From assembly GCA_023398335.1 (NCBI GenBank), contig JAEWSJ010000009.1, positions 62,001 to 126,000 of the forward strand: 64,000 nucleotides of DNA. Reading direction: 5' to 3'. The DNA comes from Bacillota bacterium (lineage in GTDB: Bacteria > Bacillota_I > Bacilli_A > RFN20 > CAG-288). Under the pieces are notes generated by a model, which was not told where the DNA came from, ran no database searches, and saw only the letters and a list, made by a program, of their open reading frames with translations. A program made the translations under genes and the position numbers. Positions within the stretch are counted from its first letter, which is position 1; each line of letters opens with the position of its first letter. This document shows, one piece after another, positions 34,155 to 42,775 of this stretch.

Positions 34155-34558
34155 AATTGGCTAAAACGACATAAGACGTATAAGTAATAAGATAAATGTC
34201 TCTTGTGGACGAATAGAAGCACAATGATATTAAAGGAAAAAATATATTCTCATACACGTATCATCTATTTATATAATTATTAATAAATTACTAAATTGAT
34301 AGGGAAAGCCCATAATAGGGCATATTACTACATATTATAATAACTTCGTATAATCTCTATTATGTAAACTAACAAATAAAAAAGTGCCTATTTAAGGAAT
34401 TTTTATAATTTATTACATAAATTATTAACCGTGATTTCACAGAAAAAAGATAGTTATCCACCGCTTTATATTACTATATATTTACTAATTATCTACTAAT
34501 ATAAAACTAAATTATTAATTTTGAATTTTTTGTTACTAATATCTCACTACAGTCTTAT
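34155..34558. other. Non-coding terminus gap
   Basis: About 400 bp of very AT-rich sequence without a supportable gene. It contains the dif site, a small GCCC-ATAATA-GGGC hairpin (34308-34321) 21 bp to its left, and one isolated TTATCCAC, similar to a DnaA box, at 34454-34461. Plus-strand genes lie on the left and minus-strand genes on the right, so it is the convergence point of the two gene blocks. Confidence 0.6.
34343..34370 (+). other. dif: dif chromosome-dimer resolution site
   Basis: A 28-bp element with XerC-side arm ACTTCGTATAA, 6-bp centre TCTCTA and XerD-side arm TTATGTAAACT. The XerD-side arm is identical to the B. subtilis dif arm as I recall it, and the full site differs from that dif at four positions. 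It lies in a non-coding gap at the exact switch in gene orientation, with xerD about 4.5 kb away. The orientation shown is XerC arm first on the plus strand. Confidence 0.88.
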
Positions 34559-35395
34559 CTATTTCGTATTAGTCTGATTCTTCTTAATTAAATTAAAAGT
34601 AATCGATTTGCTAGTAGTGATTCCATACTTCAATTCTAATTCTCTTTTAATGAAATGAATTACTATTTCTATTATTATCATGAATAGCACTGAAATAAAC
34701 GTATAACCAAATAAATCAGTCATTTCTAAATTTAAGAACGAAATATTGATCAACGTACCAATTCCCTTTAGATTCGTATTAGAAATAAATACTTCACTCA
34801 TAAGCTCTACTTTCAATCCTAGAGCGGATGCTTGTGAAAGACCGATGAAGAGATAAGGAAGAGATAAAGGACACAAGACCTTTGTAAAATTATTAATTGA
34901 ATGTCTGCCTTCAATTGTAATTATATCGCGATAGTCTTTTAATATAATTTTACTTCCCTCAAGAGTAGATTTATATATAAGTGGAAAAGTAATTAAGAAG
35001 ACAATTACATATGTTGTGACTTTAGTATAGATAAGAAGGACTAGAATTAACGATACTGTAGGTATAGATGTCAAAAAATAGATCATCGGTTTTAAGATTA
35101 CTTCGATTTGAGAAAAGAAACCAGCGAGTAATCCAAGAAAGTATCCTATAAAGGTCGATATAAATAAAACGATAATCACTCGCATAATCGAATAGCCAAG
35201 ATTTATCCATGTATCATTATCAGCCATCAAAATAAACATTTTATATATAGTTAAGAATAACTCTGGAACAACTTTATAAGAAGTAAGATATGCAATTAGT
35301 TCGTATATTCCACATAACAAAATAATACCTATAAGCATATAGATAGAATTTAGAAATTTTTTGTTCTTAAAAATGTTAATGTTCAATTCCTTCAT
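34559..35395 (-). CDS. ABC transporter permease, NitT/TauT (SsuC-like) family
   Basis: A 278-residue inner-membrane permease with about six transmembrane segments. The cytosolic coupling loop resembles the family (SKIILKDYRDIITIEGRHSINNF before LCPLSLPYLFIGL). Two substrate-binding lipoprotein genes lie just upstream on the same strand, so it should import their ligand. No ATPase gene of this family is in the window. No ribosome site precedes the ATG; instead a TATAAT ends 8 nt before it, suggesting a leaderless transcript. Confidence 0.8.
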   Translation of the reverse strand: MKELNINIFKNKKFLNSIYMLIGIILLCGIYELIAYLTSYKVVPELFLTIYKMFILMADNDTWINLGYSIMRVIIVLFISTFIGYFLGLLAGFFSQIEVILKPMIYFLTSIPTVSLILVLLIYTKVTTYVIVFLITFPLIYKSTLEGSKIILKDYRDIITIEGRHSINNFTKVLCPLSLPYLFIGLSQASALGLKVELMSEVFISNTNLKGIGTLINISFLNLEMTDLFGYTFISVLFMIIIEIVIHFIKRELELKYGITTSKSITFNLIKKNQTNTK

Positions 35396-35403
35396 ACTTA
35401 TTT

Positions 35404-35409
35404 ATTATA
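35404..35409 (-). promoter_or_regulatory. -10 box for a possibly leaderless permease mRNA
   Basis: Minus-strand TATAAT ends 8 nt before the permease ATG, so transcription would start at or within a base or two of the initiation codon. The -35 region is poor. Confidence 0.4.
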
Positions 35410-35490
35410 CTTTATCTACACCGTTTATAGTTAAAAAAACACAAGTAATCAAAGATAATTTCCTGCGCCTTATTAAAAATAATAATAGTT

Positions 35491-36483
35491 TTATTTATAC
35501 AATTTAGAGAATGTAGTATCTTTTAGAGCTGAGAATCCAGTTAATGCTGCTTCAGCAAAGAATTCATTGATTGAAAATTGCTTAGAATTAAATGCAAGTC
35601 CATTAACGTCTAATACAGTAGTTAAGGTCTCTTTATCTACTCCATAGGTTGTACTGGCTTTATAGGTATTATTTTCTTCTGCTTTATTTATTAAGCTTAA
35701 GATACCCTGCCCTTTATTATTTTCTAAATCATTTAAACTTTCATCAAAATTAGCTAAGAAATTATCTCGACTTGATATTAAATCCTTTTCTGTAGCATTT
35801 TCGAGACGATTGGAAATAAATAATCCAGCTTGTGGAAATCCATCAAAGCCATTCCCAGAATTCATATTGTTTGTTTTCGAATATTTTTGCCACTCTTTTG
35901 TTATATTATATTTAATTGATAATGAATTATTAGCCGCTAACGCCTTGGTAACGTATGGTTCGGAAAGAATAACATAATTTACTGTTTTCCCTTCTAATAC
36001 CTTAGTTTCAGCAACGCTTTCAGCTAAAGCAACACCAGCTAAAGACGAATCTATTTTCACATTGTACATTTTTTCAAATAGCGAATTAAATATAGATGGG
36101 GACCCAAATGAAACAATATTATCTTCTTCATCCAACGTTGAATTTGTGTCATTTCCTAAGTCAATGAGATAAGCATTACCTTTTGTAACAACCCGAGCTA
36201 ATTTATATGAGGAGTTTTTCTTTTCGATAAATGTTTGCCCTTTTGTTATATCAAATATAATGGCATCATATTCTGTGCCTGAAACAAAAGCCGCTGGAAT
36301 AATCGTTGCAGGATTCGAAGCAATTGTGCAATTATCGTGATCTTCAACAAAAGGAGCTAATGCAACAGAAGGGGCACCAATCGGTGACAAAACCTTAAAA
36401 TCTAGTTTCTTAGTACTTAATGCACTATTACAACTAGTAAGTAAAAGTGGCACCATTAATAAAGTAATATATTTTTTTTGCAT
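35491..36483 (-). CDS. Substrate-binding lipoprotein (NMT1/TauA-like), copy 1
   Basis: A 330-residue exported lipoprotein: a short signal peptide ends in LLLTSC with Cys18 as the lipidated residue. The mature part resembles NitT/TauT-type binding proteins, with APSVALAPF near the start, YDAIIFD, FGSPSIFNSLFE and the LSEPYV ligand-site-type segment. It is a paralogue of the next gene upstream; both share YDAIIFD/YDFILYD, LARV-GNAY and GLFISNRLENA. The start at 36483 is chosen because AGGAG lies 8 nt upstream and the signal peptide begins there. Ligand unknown. Confidence 0.75.
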   Translation of the reverse strand: MQKKYITLLMVPLLLTSCNSALSTKKLDFKVLSPIGAPSVALAPFVEDHDNCTIASNPATIIPAAFVSGTEYDAIIFDITKGQTFIEKKNSSYKLARVVTKGNAYLIDLGNDTNSTLDEEDNIVSFGSPSIFNSLFEKMYNVKIDSSLAGVALAESVAETKVLEGKTVNYVILSEPYVTKALAANNSLSIKYNITKEWQKYSKTNNMNSGNGFDGFPQAGLFISNRLENATEKDLISSRDNFLANFDESLNDLENNKGQGILSLINKAEENNTYKASTTYGVDKETLTTVLDVNGLAFNSKQFSINEFFAEAALTGFSALKDTTFSKLYK

Positions 36484-36502
36484 AATTATTTCTCCTATGT
36501 TT

Positions 36503-36531
36503 ATTATATAGCTATAACATTTATTTTCTAA
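36503..36531 (-). promoter_or_regulatory. Promoter of binding-protein copy 1
   Basis: Minus-strand TTAGAA and TATAAT are separated by 17 bp in the 60-bp gap after copy 2, so copy 1 can be expressed independently of deoB. Confidence 0.5.
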
Positions 36532-36543
36532 TGATATGCTCAT

Positions 36544-37575
36544 CTATTTATAGAATGAAGAATAAACAGATGGAGCGATTGAATCAACAAAAACATTTAA
36601 TCTACGTAAATTATTTACTCTTGCAAAACTATCAAGATCAAGCGTATAAGAGCAAAATCCTAAAGCATTCACGCCGTTCGGATTTTTATTTCCGTTTAAA
36701 CAATCACAAATATCGCCATATTCCGCTCCGAAATAATCAATTAAGTCAATTTTCTTATCATCATAATAATTCTTAATAATTGATGAAGTAGCATTACCGT
36801 TGCTTTGTGATAAATCTGATAGATTCTTATCAATCGAGATTAAAAAATTCTCTCTAGCGTCCTTTAAAGGGCCTTCTTTAGCATTTTCTAATCTATTAGA
36901 AATAAATAAACCGATTGAAGGAACACGAGCATAATCAGTTTCAACGCTACAAAATGTTGAGACAAGATTTTGAAATAGATGATAATTTCCATTTTTATCA
37001 TTTAATAAACGCGAAACATATGGTTCATTTAATATGGCATAATCACCTTCTCCGGAAATGAAATGATTATAAGTATCTTTAACATCATCATAAAAAGTGT
37101 CTATCGCATTATTATTTATAGCATTATTCTTTATAAATAAAGAGTTTTGAATACCCATAGATGTATATGTATGAGTGTCATAGCGACTATAAGCATAATC
37201 ATATGAAATGACATTATCAAATGATGAGATAGCTTCTCCATCTGCTACCTCACCTCTCTTTATGACATAAGCATTTCCACATCCTGTGACACGAGCTAGT
37301 TTAAATGGGACATTTTTATTTTGTATTAACTCAATTCCTTTAGCTAAATCATATAATATGAAATCATATTCTGAAGTGAAAAAAGCATCGTATACTAGAG
37401 AAGAAGTAACAAAAGCACAATTATCCGTATCATCTGCATATGAAAGAAAAGGATAGGAATCCCCTCCTTTAAATGTAATTATTTTAAAAGTCAAACCTTT
37501 TTGTATCCAAGAACATGAGGATATAAGTAATGAACTAGATAAAACTAAGGTTAATAATGCTTTTGTTTTTTTCAT
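36544..37575 (-). CDS. Substrate-binding lipoprotein (NMT1/TauA-like), copy 2
   Basis: A 343-residue paralogue of the adjacent binding protein. The signal peptide ends LLISSC (Cys21 lipidated). Shared landmarks include YDFILYDLAKG, LARVTGCGNAY, ILNEPYVSRLL and GLFISNRLENA. It starts 2 bp after the deoB stop with no ribosome site visible, so it is probably made by translational coupling to deoB. The two copies are clearly diverged, which suggests different ligands or affinities. Confidence 0.7.
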   Translation of the reverse strand: MKKTKALLTLVLSSSLLISSCSWIQKGLTFKIITFKGGDSYPFLSYADDTDNCAFVTSSLVYDAFFTSEYDFILYDLAKGIELIQNKNVPFKLARVTGCGNAYVIKRGEVADGEAISSFDNVISYDYAYSRYDTHTYTSMGIQNSLFIKNNAINNNAIDTFYDDVKDTYNHFISGEGDYAILNEPYVSRLLNDKNGNYHLFQNLVSTFCSVETDYARVPSIGLFISNRLENAKEGPLKDARENFLISIDKNLSDLSQSNGNATSSIIKNYYDDKKIDLIDYFGAEYGDICDCLNGNKNPNGVNALGFCSYTLDLDSFARVNNLRRLNVFVDSIAPSVYSSFYK

Positions 37576-37577
37576 AA

Positions 37578-38768
37578 TTATTTTAATAATTCGTATATTG
37601 GAGTACCAATTTCATTTTTGGATTTCTCTACTCCAAAGTTAGCTAAGACAGTTGCTCCAATATCGGCAAATGTTGCACGTTCTTCGATTTTTACACCGGT
37701 ATTAAATGATTTAGAATAAGCTAAGAATGGGACTCTTTCACGTGTATGATCAGTTCCACAATGTGTTGGATCATTACCATGATCGGCTGTGATGATAACT
37801 AAGTCATCTTCTCTCATATTATCCATTAATGTTTTTAATTCACCGTCGAATGTTTCAATGGCTTTACCATATCCAATTGGATTTCTTCTATGACCATATT
37901 CCGAATCAAATTCAACTAGATTAACAAAACATAAGCCGGTAAAATCATCATTTTTAACATAGTCAATAGTTTTGGTCATTCCATCTGAATTAGAAACTGT
38001 ATGTACTGTTTTAGTTACACCACAATTATTAAATATATCTGCTATTTTTCCGACACAAGAAACTTCAAAGCCATTATCTTTTAAGTCATCCATTGCTGTT
38101 CTACCAGTTGGTGATAAGGCGTAATCATGACGATTAGGAGTACGTTTATAGTTTGTCTTATCTGTTCCTAAATATGGACGAGCAATAATTCGACCTAAGC
38201 GATATTCAGGTCTATTACAAATCTCTCTTGCTATTTCACAATCACGATAAAGTTCATTAAGAGGAACAATCTCTTCATGCGCAGCAATTTGGAGAACTGA
38301 ATCCGCTGATGTATAAACAATTAATGAACCATCTTTACATTGTTGCTCACCTAAATCTACTAAAATTTGAGTACCAGAAGCGGCACAATTTCCAATGATT
38401 TTACGTCCAAATTTCTCTTCTAATTCATCGATTAATTCCTTAGGAAAGCCTGTATCTGTAAAAGTCTTAAATGGTTTTGTTGTTAATATTCCCATCATTT
38501 CCCAGTGACCAGTCATAGTGTCTTTACCGTTAGACTCTTCTCTAAGTGTGGTTACAAATGAATGAGGATGAAGAACTTTTGTAGTTCCCTTAATATCGGC
38601 TAAATCATGTAATCCTAAACTATTTAATGTAGGAATATTTAATCCTCCACATTTTTCAGCAATATGAACATATGTGTTTGTCCCAACATCACCAAATTTT
38701 TTTGCGTCATCTAATGCTCCGATTCCTAATGAATCACATACGATAACAAATATTCTTCTAAATTTCAT
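37578..38768 (-). CDS. deoB: Phosphopentomutase
   Basis: Interconverts ribose-1- and ribose-5-phosphate in nucleoside catabolism. The 396-residue alkaline-phosphatase-superfamily protein has the metal ligands in VCDSLGIGALDDA, the TGHWEMMG segment, DSEYGHRRN, TADHGNDPT and DHTRERVPFL. AAAGGG precedes the start. Following xerD it repeats the Bacillus order ripX-drm. Confidence 0.95.
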   Translation of the reverse strand: MKFRRIFVIVCDSLGIGALDDAKKFGDVGTNTYVHIAEKCGGLNIPTLNSLGLHDLADIKGTTKVLHPHSFVTTLREESNGKDTMTGHWEMMGILTTKPFKTFTDTGFPKELIDELEEKFGRKIIGNCAASGTQILVDLGEQQCKDGSLIVYTSADSVLQIAAHEEIVPLNELYRDCEIAREICNRPEYRLGRIIARPYLGTDKTNYKRTPNRHDYALSPTGRTAMDDLKDNGFEVSCVGKIADIFNNCGVTKTVHTVSNSDGMTKTIDYVKNDDFTGLCFVNLVEFDSEYGHRRNPIGYGKAIETFDGELKTLMDNMREDDLVIITADHGNDPTHCGTDHTRERVPFLAYSKSFNTGVKIEERATFADIGATVLANFGVEKSKNEIGTPIYELLK

Positions 38769-38842
38769 ATAAATGCCCTTTCTTTAAAGCAAAATTATTA
38801 TAAAACAATAGTAGATTTTTATCAAAGAAAACGATATATAAA

Positions 38843-39721
38843 TTACTTCTTGTTCATGAACTCGTCATAAGCCGATAAAATTCTTTTGGTAGACACGTGA
38901 GTATATATTTGGGTAGTTTCAATTTTAGAATGCCCTAGCATTTCTTGAACATGTTTTAAATTTGCTCCATTTTCTAACAAATGGGTGGCGAATGAATGCC
39001 GCAAAGTATGAGGTGAAATATCTATTTCAATTCCAGCTCTATGAGCGTAGATTTTAATTCGTTTCCAAAAAAATTGTCTTGAAAGTGGTTGACCACTATT
39101 ATTTAAGAAAACGTATTTTGAGCGATAATATGGACTTATATTTCTCACTTTTGAAAAATAAAGAGACAAATATTGAAGAGCAAATTCTCCAATAGGAATA
39201 ATTCTTTCTTTATTTCCTTTACCTTTGGTTTTTATATAACCTTGTTGGAAATTGATATTGCCTAATTCGAGTGACAATAACTCCGACACTCTTAAACCTG
39301 AAGCATACATTGTTTCCAACATAGCTTTATCTCTTATCTCACTTTTATTTGATAAATCAAAAACATTTAATAAATCATCTACTTCTTCAAGTGATAATAC
39401 TGAAGGAAGATGACTTTCGTGTTTTGGTAAATACAATCCAATTAATGGAACGTTAATTAAATTTTCTTTATTCAAATATATATATAAATAACGTATTGTT
39501 CCTGCTCTTCTAATGATGGTTGAAGTATTTTTTCCTGAATTAGATAAATAATTAATAAAAGATGAAATATCATCTCTTTTTAATTCTGTTAGTTCTTTAT
39601 CTTTAATAAAGGCGATAAATTGCTCGATATCAATAGAATATGTAGTAATCGTTGAACTAGAGTCACCTTTTTCAACAGTTAGATAAGTTAAAAACTCATC
39701 TTTTATATCACTAATTTTCAT
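38843..39721 (-). CDS. xerD: Tyrosine recombinase XerD
   Basis: Resolves chromosome dimers at dif. The 292-residue protein has the SAM-like N-terminal core-binding domain and a catalytic domain with Arg144 (SGLRVSELL), Lys168 (TKGKGNK), His238/Arg241 (HTLRHSFATHLL), His264 (MLGHS) and Tyr273 (QIYTHV). The frame can be opened at 39745, but AAGGA lies 8 nt before the ATG at 39721, giving the normal XerD length. It overlaps dinB by 11 bp and precedes deoB as in Bacillus. The dif site lies about 4.5 kb away. Confidence 0.92.
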   Translation of the reverse strand: MKISDIKDEFLTYLTVEKGDSSSTITTYSIDIEQFIAFIKDKELTELKRDDISSFINYLSNSGKNTSTIIRRAGTIRYLYIYLNKENLINVPLIGLYLPKHESHLPSVLSLEEVDDLLNVFDLSNKSEIRDKAMLETMYASGLRVSELLSLELGNINFQQGYIKTKGKGNKERIIPIGEFALQYLSLYFSKVRNISPYYRSKYVFLNNSGQPLSRQFFWKRIKIYAHRAGIEIDISPHTLRHSFATHLLENGANLKHVQEMLGHSKIETTQIYTHVSTKRILSAYDEFMNKK

Positions 39722-40898
39722 TTTTCTTATCCTTCTTAATATCACCTAATGTTTTGAACAATCCAGCGTTTTTACCACTATTAAGTGTGTTTAATAACAC
39801 TTTATTTTTACTTTTATTAGTTTTAGGTGTTGAATTTGTTGCTTTAAATAAAGACAATTGTTCTATATTATCATCATTCTCAACTAAATTTTCTAAGGCT
39901 ACACCAAGAAGACGAACTGGTTCACCTTCATAAAATTTTTCAAATATAGAAATAACTGTTTCACTAATAACTTCTAAAGAACATGTATGGAAAGATAAAG
40001 ATTGACGTTTCGATTTTGTTATAAATTCGTCAGTTCGATATGTTACGCATATTGTTTTGGTTATTTTATGTGATCTAACCATATTATTTTGGACTTCTTG
40101 GCACAAATATATAAGTTCATCCTTCAGTAAATCATAATCCGTTTCGTTCTCTGACAACGTGCGGGAGACAGAAATACTCTTTGGATCAAACATAGAAGTA
40201 ACTACCACATCATTTCCCTTACCATTTGCCCATGCAACAAACATGTCATACGCAGAACCTAATGCACTTTTAACTTTCGGATTGCTATTATTCGCCAAAT
40301 CACCAATTGTTAATACATTAAGTTCAATTAACTTTGGATATGTTTTTTTACCTATTCCCCACATATCTTTAATTGGAAGTGGCCATATTAGTTTTTTATA
40401 ATCATCTTTAATTATGATTGTTAGTCCTAATGGCTTAACTAAATCAGAAGCCATTTTAGCTAAAAACTTTGTGTGTGCATATCCTATTGAACATTTTAAT
40501 GTTAATTCTTTATATATATCAATTTGTAAATCTCGTAGATAATCATACGCATTATCATCTGAAACAAAATTAGTAACATCGATGTAACATTCATCAATCG
40601 AAGCAACCTCAATTTCACCAAATCTTCTTCTTAAAAAAGACATAAATTTGTGTGACATTTTTGAATATAATCTGTAATTGCCATCAACTAATATTAAGTC
40701 TTTACATAAAGATTTTGCCTCATAGATTGATTGAGCAGAATGAACGCCAAATTTTCTAGCAACATAATTAGCTGTCGAGATAACTCCACGCTTCATAGAG
40801 CCACCTACAGCGACAGGTTTGCCTTTTAAAGACGGGTTAATATTTTCTTCACATTGAACAAAAAAGGCATTTAAATCTATATGTACTATATTCTTCAT
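39711..40898 (-). CDS. dinB: DNA polymerase IV (Y family)
   Basis: Error-prone translesion polymerase. The 395-residue protein has the catalytic HIDLNAFFVQCE, the SIDECYID carboxylate motif, helix-hairpin-helix MWGIGKKTYPKL and a little-finger domain. A C-terminal QLSLF-type beta-clamp-binding motif is visible as IEQLSLF near residue 365. No LexA-like box was evident upstream. Confidence 0.94.
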   Translation of the reverse strand: MKNIVHIDLNAFFVQCEENINPSLKGKPVAVGGSMKRGVISTANYVARKFGVHSAQSIYEAKSLCKDLILVDGNYRLYSKMSHKFMSFLRRRFGEIEVASIDECYIDVTNFVSDDNAYDYLRDLQIDIYKELTLKCSIGYAHTKFLAKMASDLVKPLGLTIIIKDDYKKLIWPLPIKDMWGIGKKTYPKLIELNVLTIGDLANNSNPKVKSALGSAYDMFVAWANGKGNDVVVTSMFDPKSISVSRTLSENETDYDLLKDELIYLCQEVQNNMVRSHKITKTICVTYRTDEFITKSKRQSLSFHTCSLEVISETVISIFEKFYEGEPVRLLGVALENLVENDDNIEQLSLFKATNSTPKTNKSKNKVLLNTLNSGKNAGLFKTLGDIKKDKKNEN

Positions 40899-40976
40899 AA
40901 TAGTCTAAATACTCCTTTCTAGCTCTTTTAGTAATAAATTAGTATTTATTTAGTTGTTTCACATTATATTATTAGT

Positions 40977-42644
40977 TTATTTACTATTTTTTACTTCGTT
41001 AATCATTTCTTTAGCAGCTTCTAGCGCGGTTGAAGATAGTTTATCACCAGACAGCATCTTCCCTACTTCCTTGATTACCTGCCCTTCATCAATTTCTTTA
41101 ATATGAGATTTAGTTACATTATCTTCAACAGACTTATATACAAGGTAATGATTGTCTCCATTAGTAACAACTTGAGGTAAATGAGAAATAACTATTACCA
41201 TACTCTTCTTTGAAATTTTCTTTATCTTTTTAGACACCATCGTAGCAATCGGTCCAGATATCCCTGTATCTATTTCATCAAAGACGATGGTGTCATATGG
41301 ATCTAAAGAATTAAAAACTGTTTTTAGTGCTAACATCAAACGCGAATTCTCTCCTCCAGAGGCGGCCTCTTTAAGTGGAACAAACTTCATACCTTTATTT
41401 AAAGCAATCTCAAATCTAACTTTGTCGCATCCGTTTTTATTCTCATCGCAAGATGCAATATTTACTTTAAATCCACCTTGCAATATACCTAGATCGCTAA
41501 GTTCACTGTTAACAGCGTTTTCAAGGCGCTCAGCAGCTTTTCTACGCATGGATGATATTTTAATCGCAAGTTCCTTTGTTTGGTTTATAAACGAAACTAA
41601 TTCATCATTTAATTCTTTTAACTTATCATCGTAACTATCTAAAGCTAATAACTTCGTTTTATATTCACTATACACGTCAAGTATTTGATTAGTTGTCCGT
41701 CCAAATTTATGTTTTAATGTAGATAAATCAAACAATCTAGCATTAATCTCTTCTATTCTTTCTAGTGAAAAATTCAGTTTAGAGTAAGCGGTAAAAATCC
41801 CATCTAGTTTTTCTTCAAAATCATTTAATGATTCATATGCAGCATTTGCCTCTTCTTTAAGTAAACCATCTTTAAGGCCGTTTATTTTGCTTTCTAGATT
41901 AGATAAATAGCTCATAACGCTTAAAGAATCATTACCATAGTAAAATGTCTTAAACTCATTAAACGCGTCCGAGAGCGAAGAAAATGAGTTTAAAGACAGT
42001 AATTCTTCGTTTAAATCTTCAATTTCATTCGGTTGAAGGTTATATTTCTCAATTTCATCTATTTGATACTTTAAGTAATCTTTTTGAGATAAATCAGTTG
42101 CGGATATGAAATTACTTATTTCATTCTTTTTTTCGATGATTTTCGCGTATGACTTTCGATATTGATTCAAAAGATTTAGATAAGAAGGTTCCTTTTCAAA
42201 ATTATCTACTAAAAAAATATGATTGCTTTCATCAAATAAGATATTGTTATCACCTTGAGAGTGTATATCAATAATATCTTTCATCAATGAAGATAGGACT
42301 TGAAGGGATGAAGTTTCGCCATTTATTCGAACAATAGATGATTTACTAGCTAATAAAGAACGAGTAATTATTAAAGTGTTATTTTCATCGATGTATTCTT
42401 TCAAGGATTCATGATTGTTAATAAAATCTGTGTCAAAGATGAAAGTTCCTTCTATTATCGCTTTTTTCTCTTCGTTTCTTACCTTATCAAAAGAAGATCT
42501 TTTCCCTGTTAAAAGATTTAAAGCATCTATAATAATCGACTTACCTGCACCAGTTTCACCGACTAAAACATTCATCCCTTTATTTAATGAAATATCAATA
42601 TCCTCTATGATGGCAAAGTTTTCAATTCTCAGATTAGCTAACAT
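40977..42644 (-). CDS. recN: DNA repair protein RecN
   Basis: SMC-like ATPase acting early at double-strand breaks. The 555-residue protein has Walker A GETGAGKS (near residue 30) and a central coiled coil. The C-terminal half has GGENSRLMLALK, the ABC signature region, and Walker B TIVFDEIDTGISG. In Bacillus it follows yqxC and ahrC after dxs; both are absent and recN follows dxs directly, separated by a terminator. Confidence 0.94.
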   Translation of the reverse strand: MLANLRIENFAIIEDIDISLNKGMNVLVGETGAGKSIIIDALNLLTGKRSSFDKVRNEEKKAIIEGTFIFDTDFINNHESLKEYIDENNTLIITRSLLASKSSIVRINGETSSLQVLSSLMKDIIDIHSQGDNNILFDESNHIFLVDNFEKEPSYLNLLNQYRKSYAKIIEKKNEISNFISATDLSQKDYLKYQIDEIEKYNLQPNEIEDLNEELLSLNSFSSLSDAFNEFKTFYYGNDSLSVMSYLSNLESKINGLKDGLLKEEANAAYESLNDFEEKLDGIFTAYSKLNFSLERIEEINARLFDLSTLKHKFGRTTNQILDVYSEYKTKLLALDSYDDKLKELNDELVSFINQTKELAIKISSMRRKAAERLENAVNSELSDLGILQGGFKVNIASCDENKNGCDKVRFEIALNKGMKFVPLKEAASGGENSRLMLALKTVFNSLDPYDTIVFDEIDTGISGPIATMVSKKIKKISKKSMVIVISHLPQVVTNGDNHYLVYKSVEDNVTKSHIKEIDEGQVIKEVGKMLSGDKLSSTALEAAKEMINEVKNSK

Positions 42645-42740
42645 ATTATCACCTCATCAATTCGTACTATTATTATATAATATTTATCGCTGATTTTGCC
42701 TATTATGTAAATTAAAAAGACTTTAATAAGATTATTTATT

Positions 42741-42770
42741 AAAAAAAATCTTCCCCAAAAAGGAGAAGAT
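42741..42770 (-). terminator. Terminator of the nusB-xseAB-dxs operon
   Basis: On the minus strand ATCTTCTCC and GGGGAAGAT form a 9-bp stem (one G-U pair) around five T residues, followed by eight T residues. It lies just past the dxs stop. Confidence 0.85.
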
Positions 42771-42775
42771 AAGTG

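Noticed and set aside
33761..34222. 153-codon minus-strand frame over the end of mtnN and the terminator
   Set aside because: Antisense to a well-supported gene, crosses a terminator, has no recognisable motif or ribosome site.
34340..34352. Exact 13-bp loxP arm, ATAACTTCGTATA
   Set aside because: The opposite arm does not match loxP (about 7 of 13) and the context is fully explained by a dif site whose XerC-side arm overlaps this string; no Cre or phage genes are near.
34454..34461. DnaA-box-like TTATCCAC suggesting an origin
   Set aside because: Single copy, no cluster, no dnaA/dnaN nearby, and gene orientation converges rather than diverges here.
35491..37575. Maltodextrin-type role for the two binding lipoproteins
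   Set aside because: Their landmarks fit NitT/TauT-type proteins, not CUT1 sugar-binding proteins, and the associated permease is SsuC-like.
42703..42713. Second XerD-arm-like sequence, TTATGTAAATT, upstream of recN
   Set aside because: No XerC-type arm lies at the right distance, and it is in AT-rich DNA away from the orientation switch; treated as a chance half-site.
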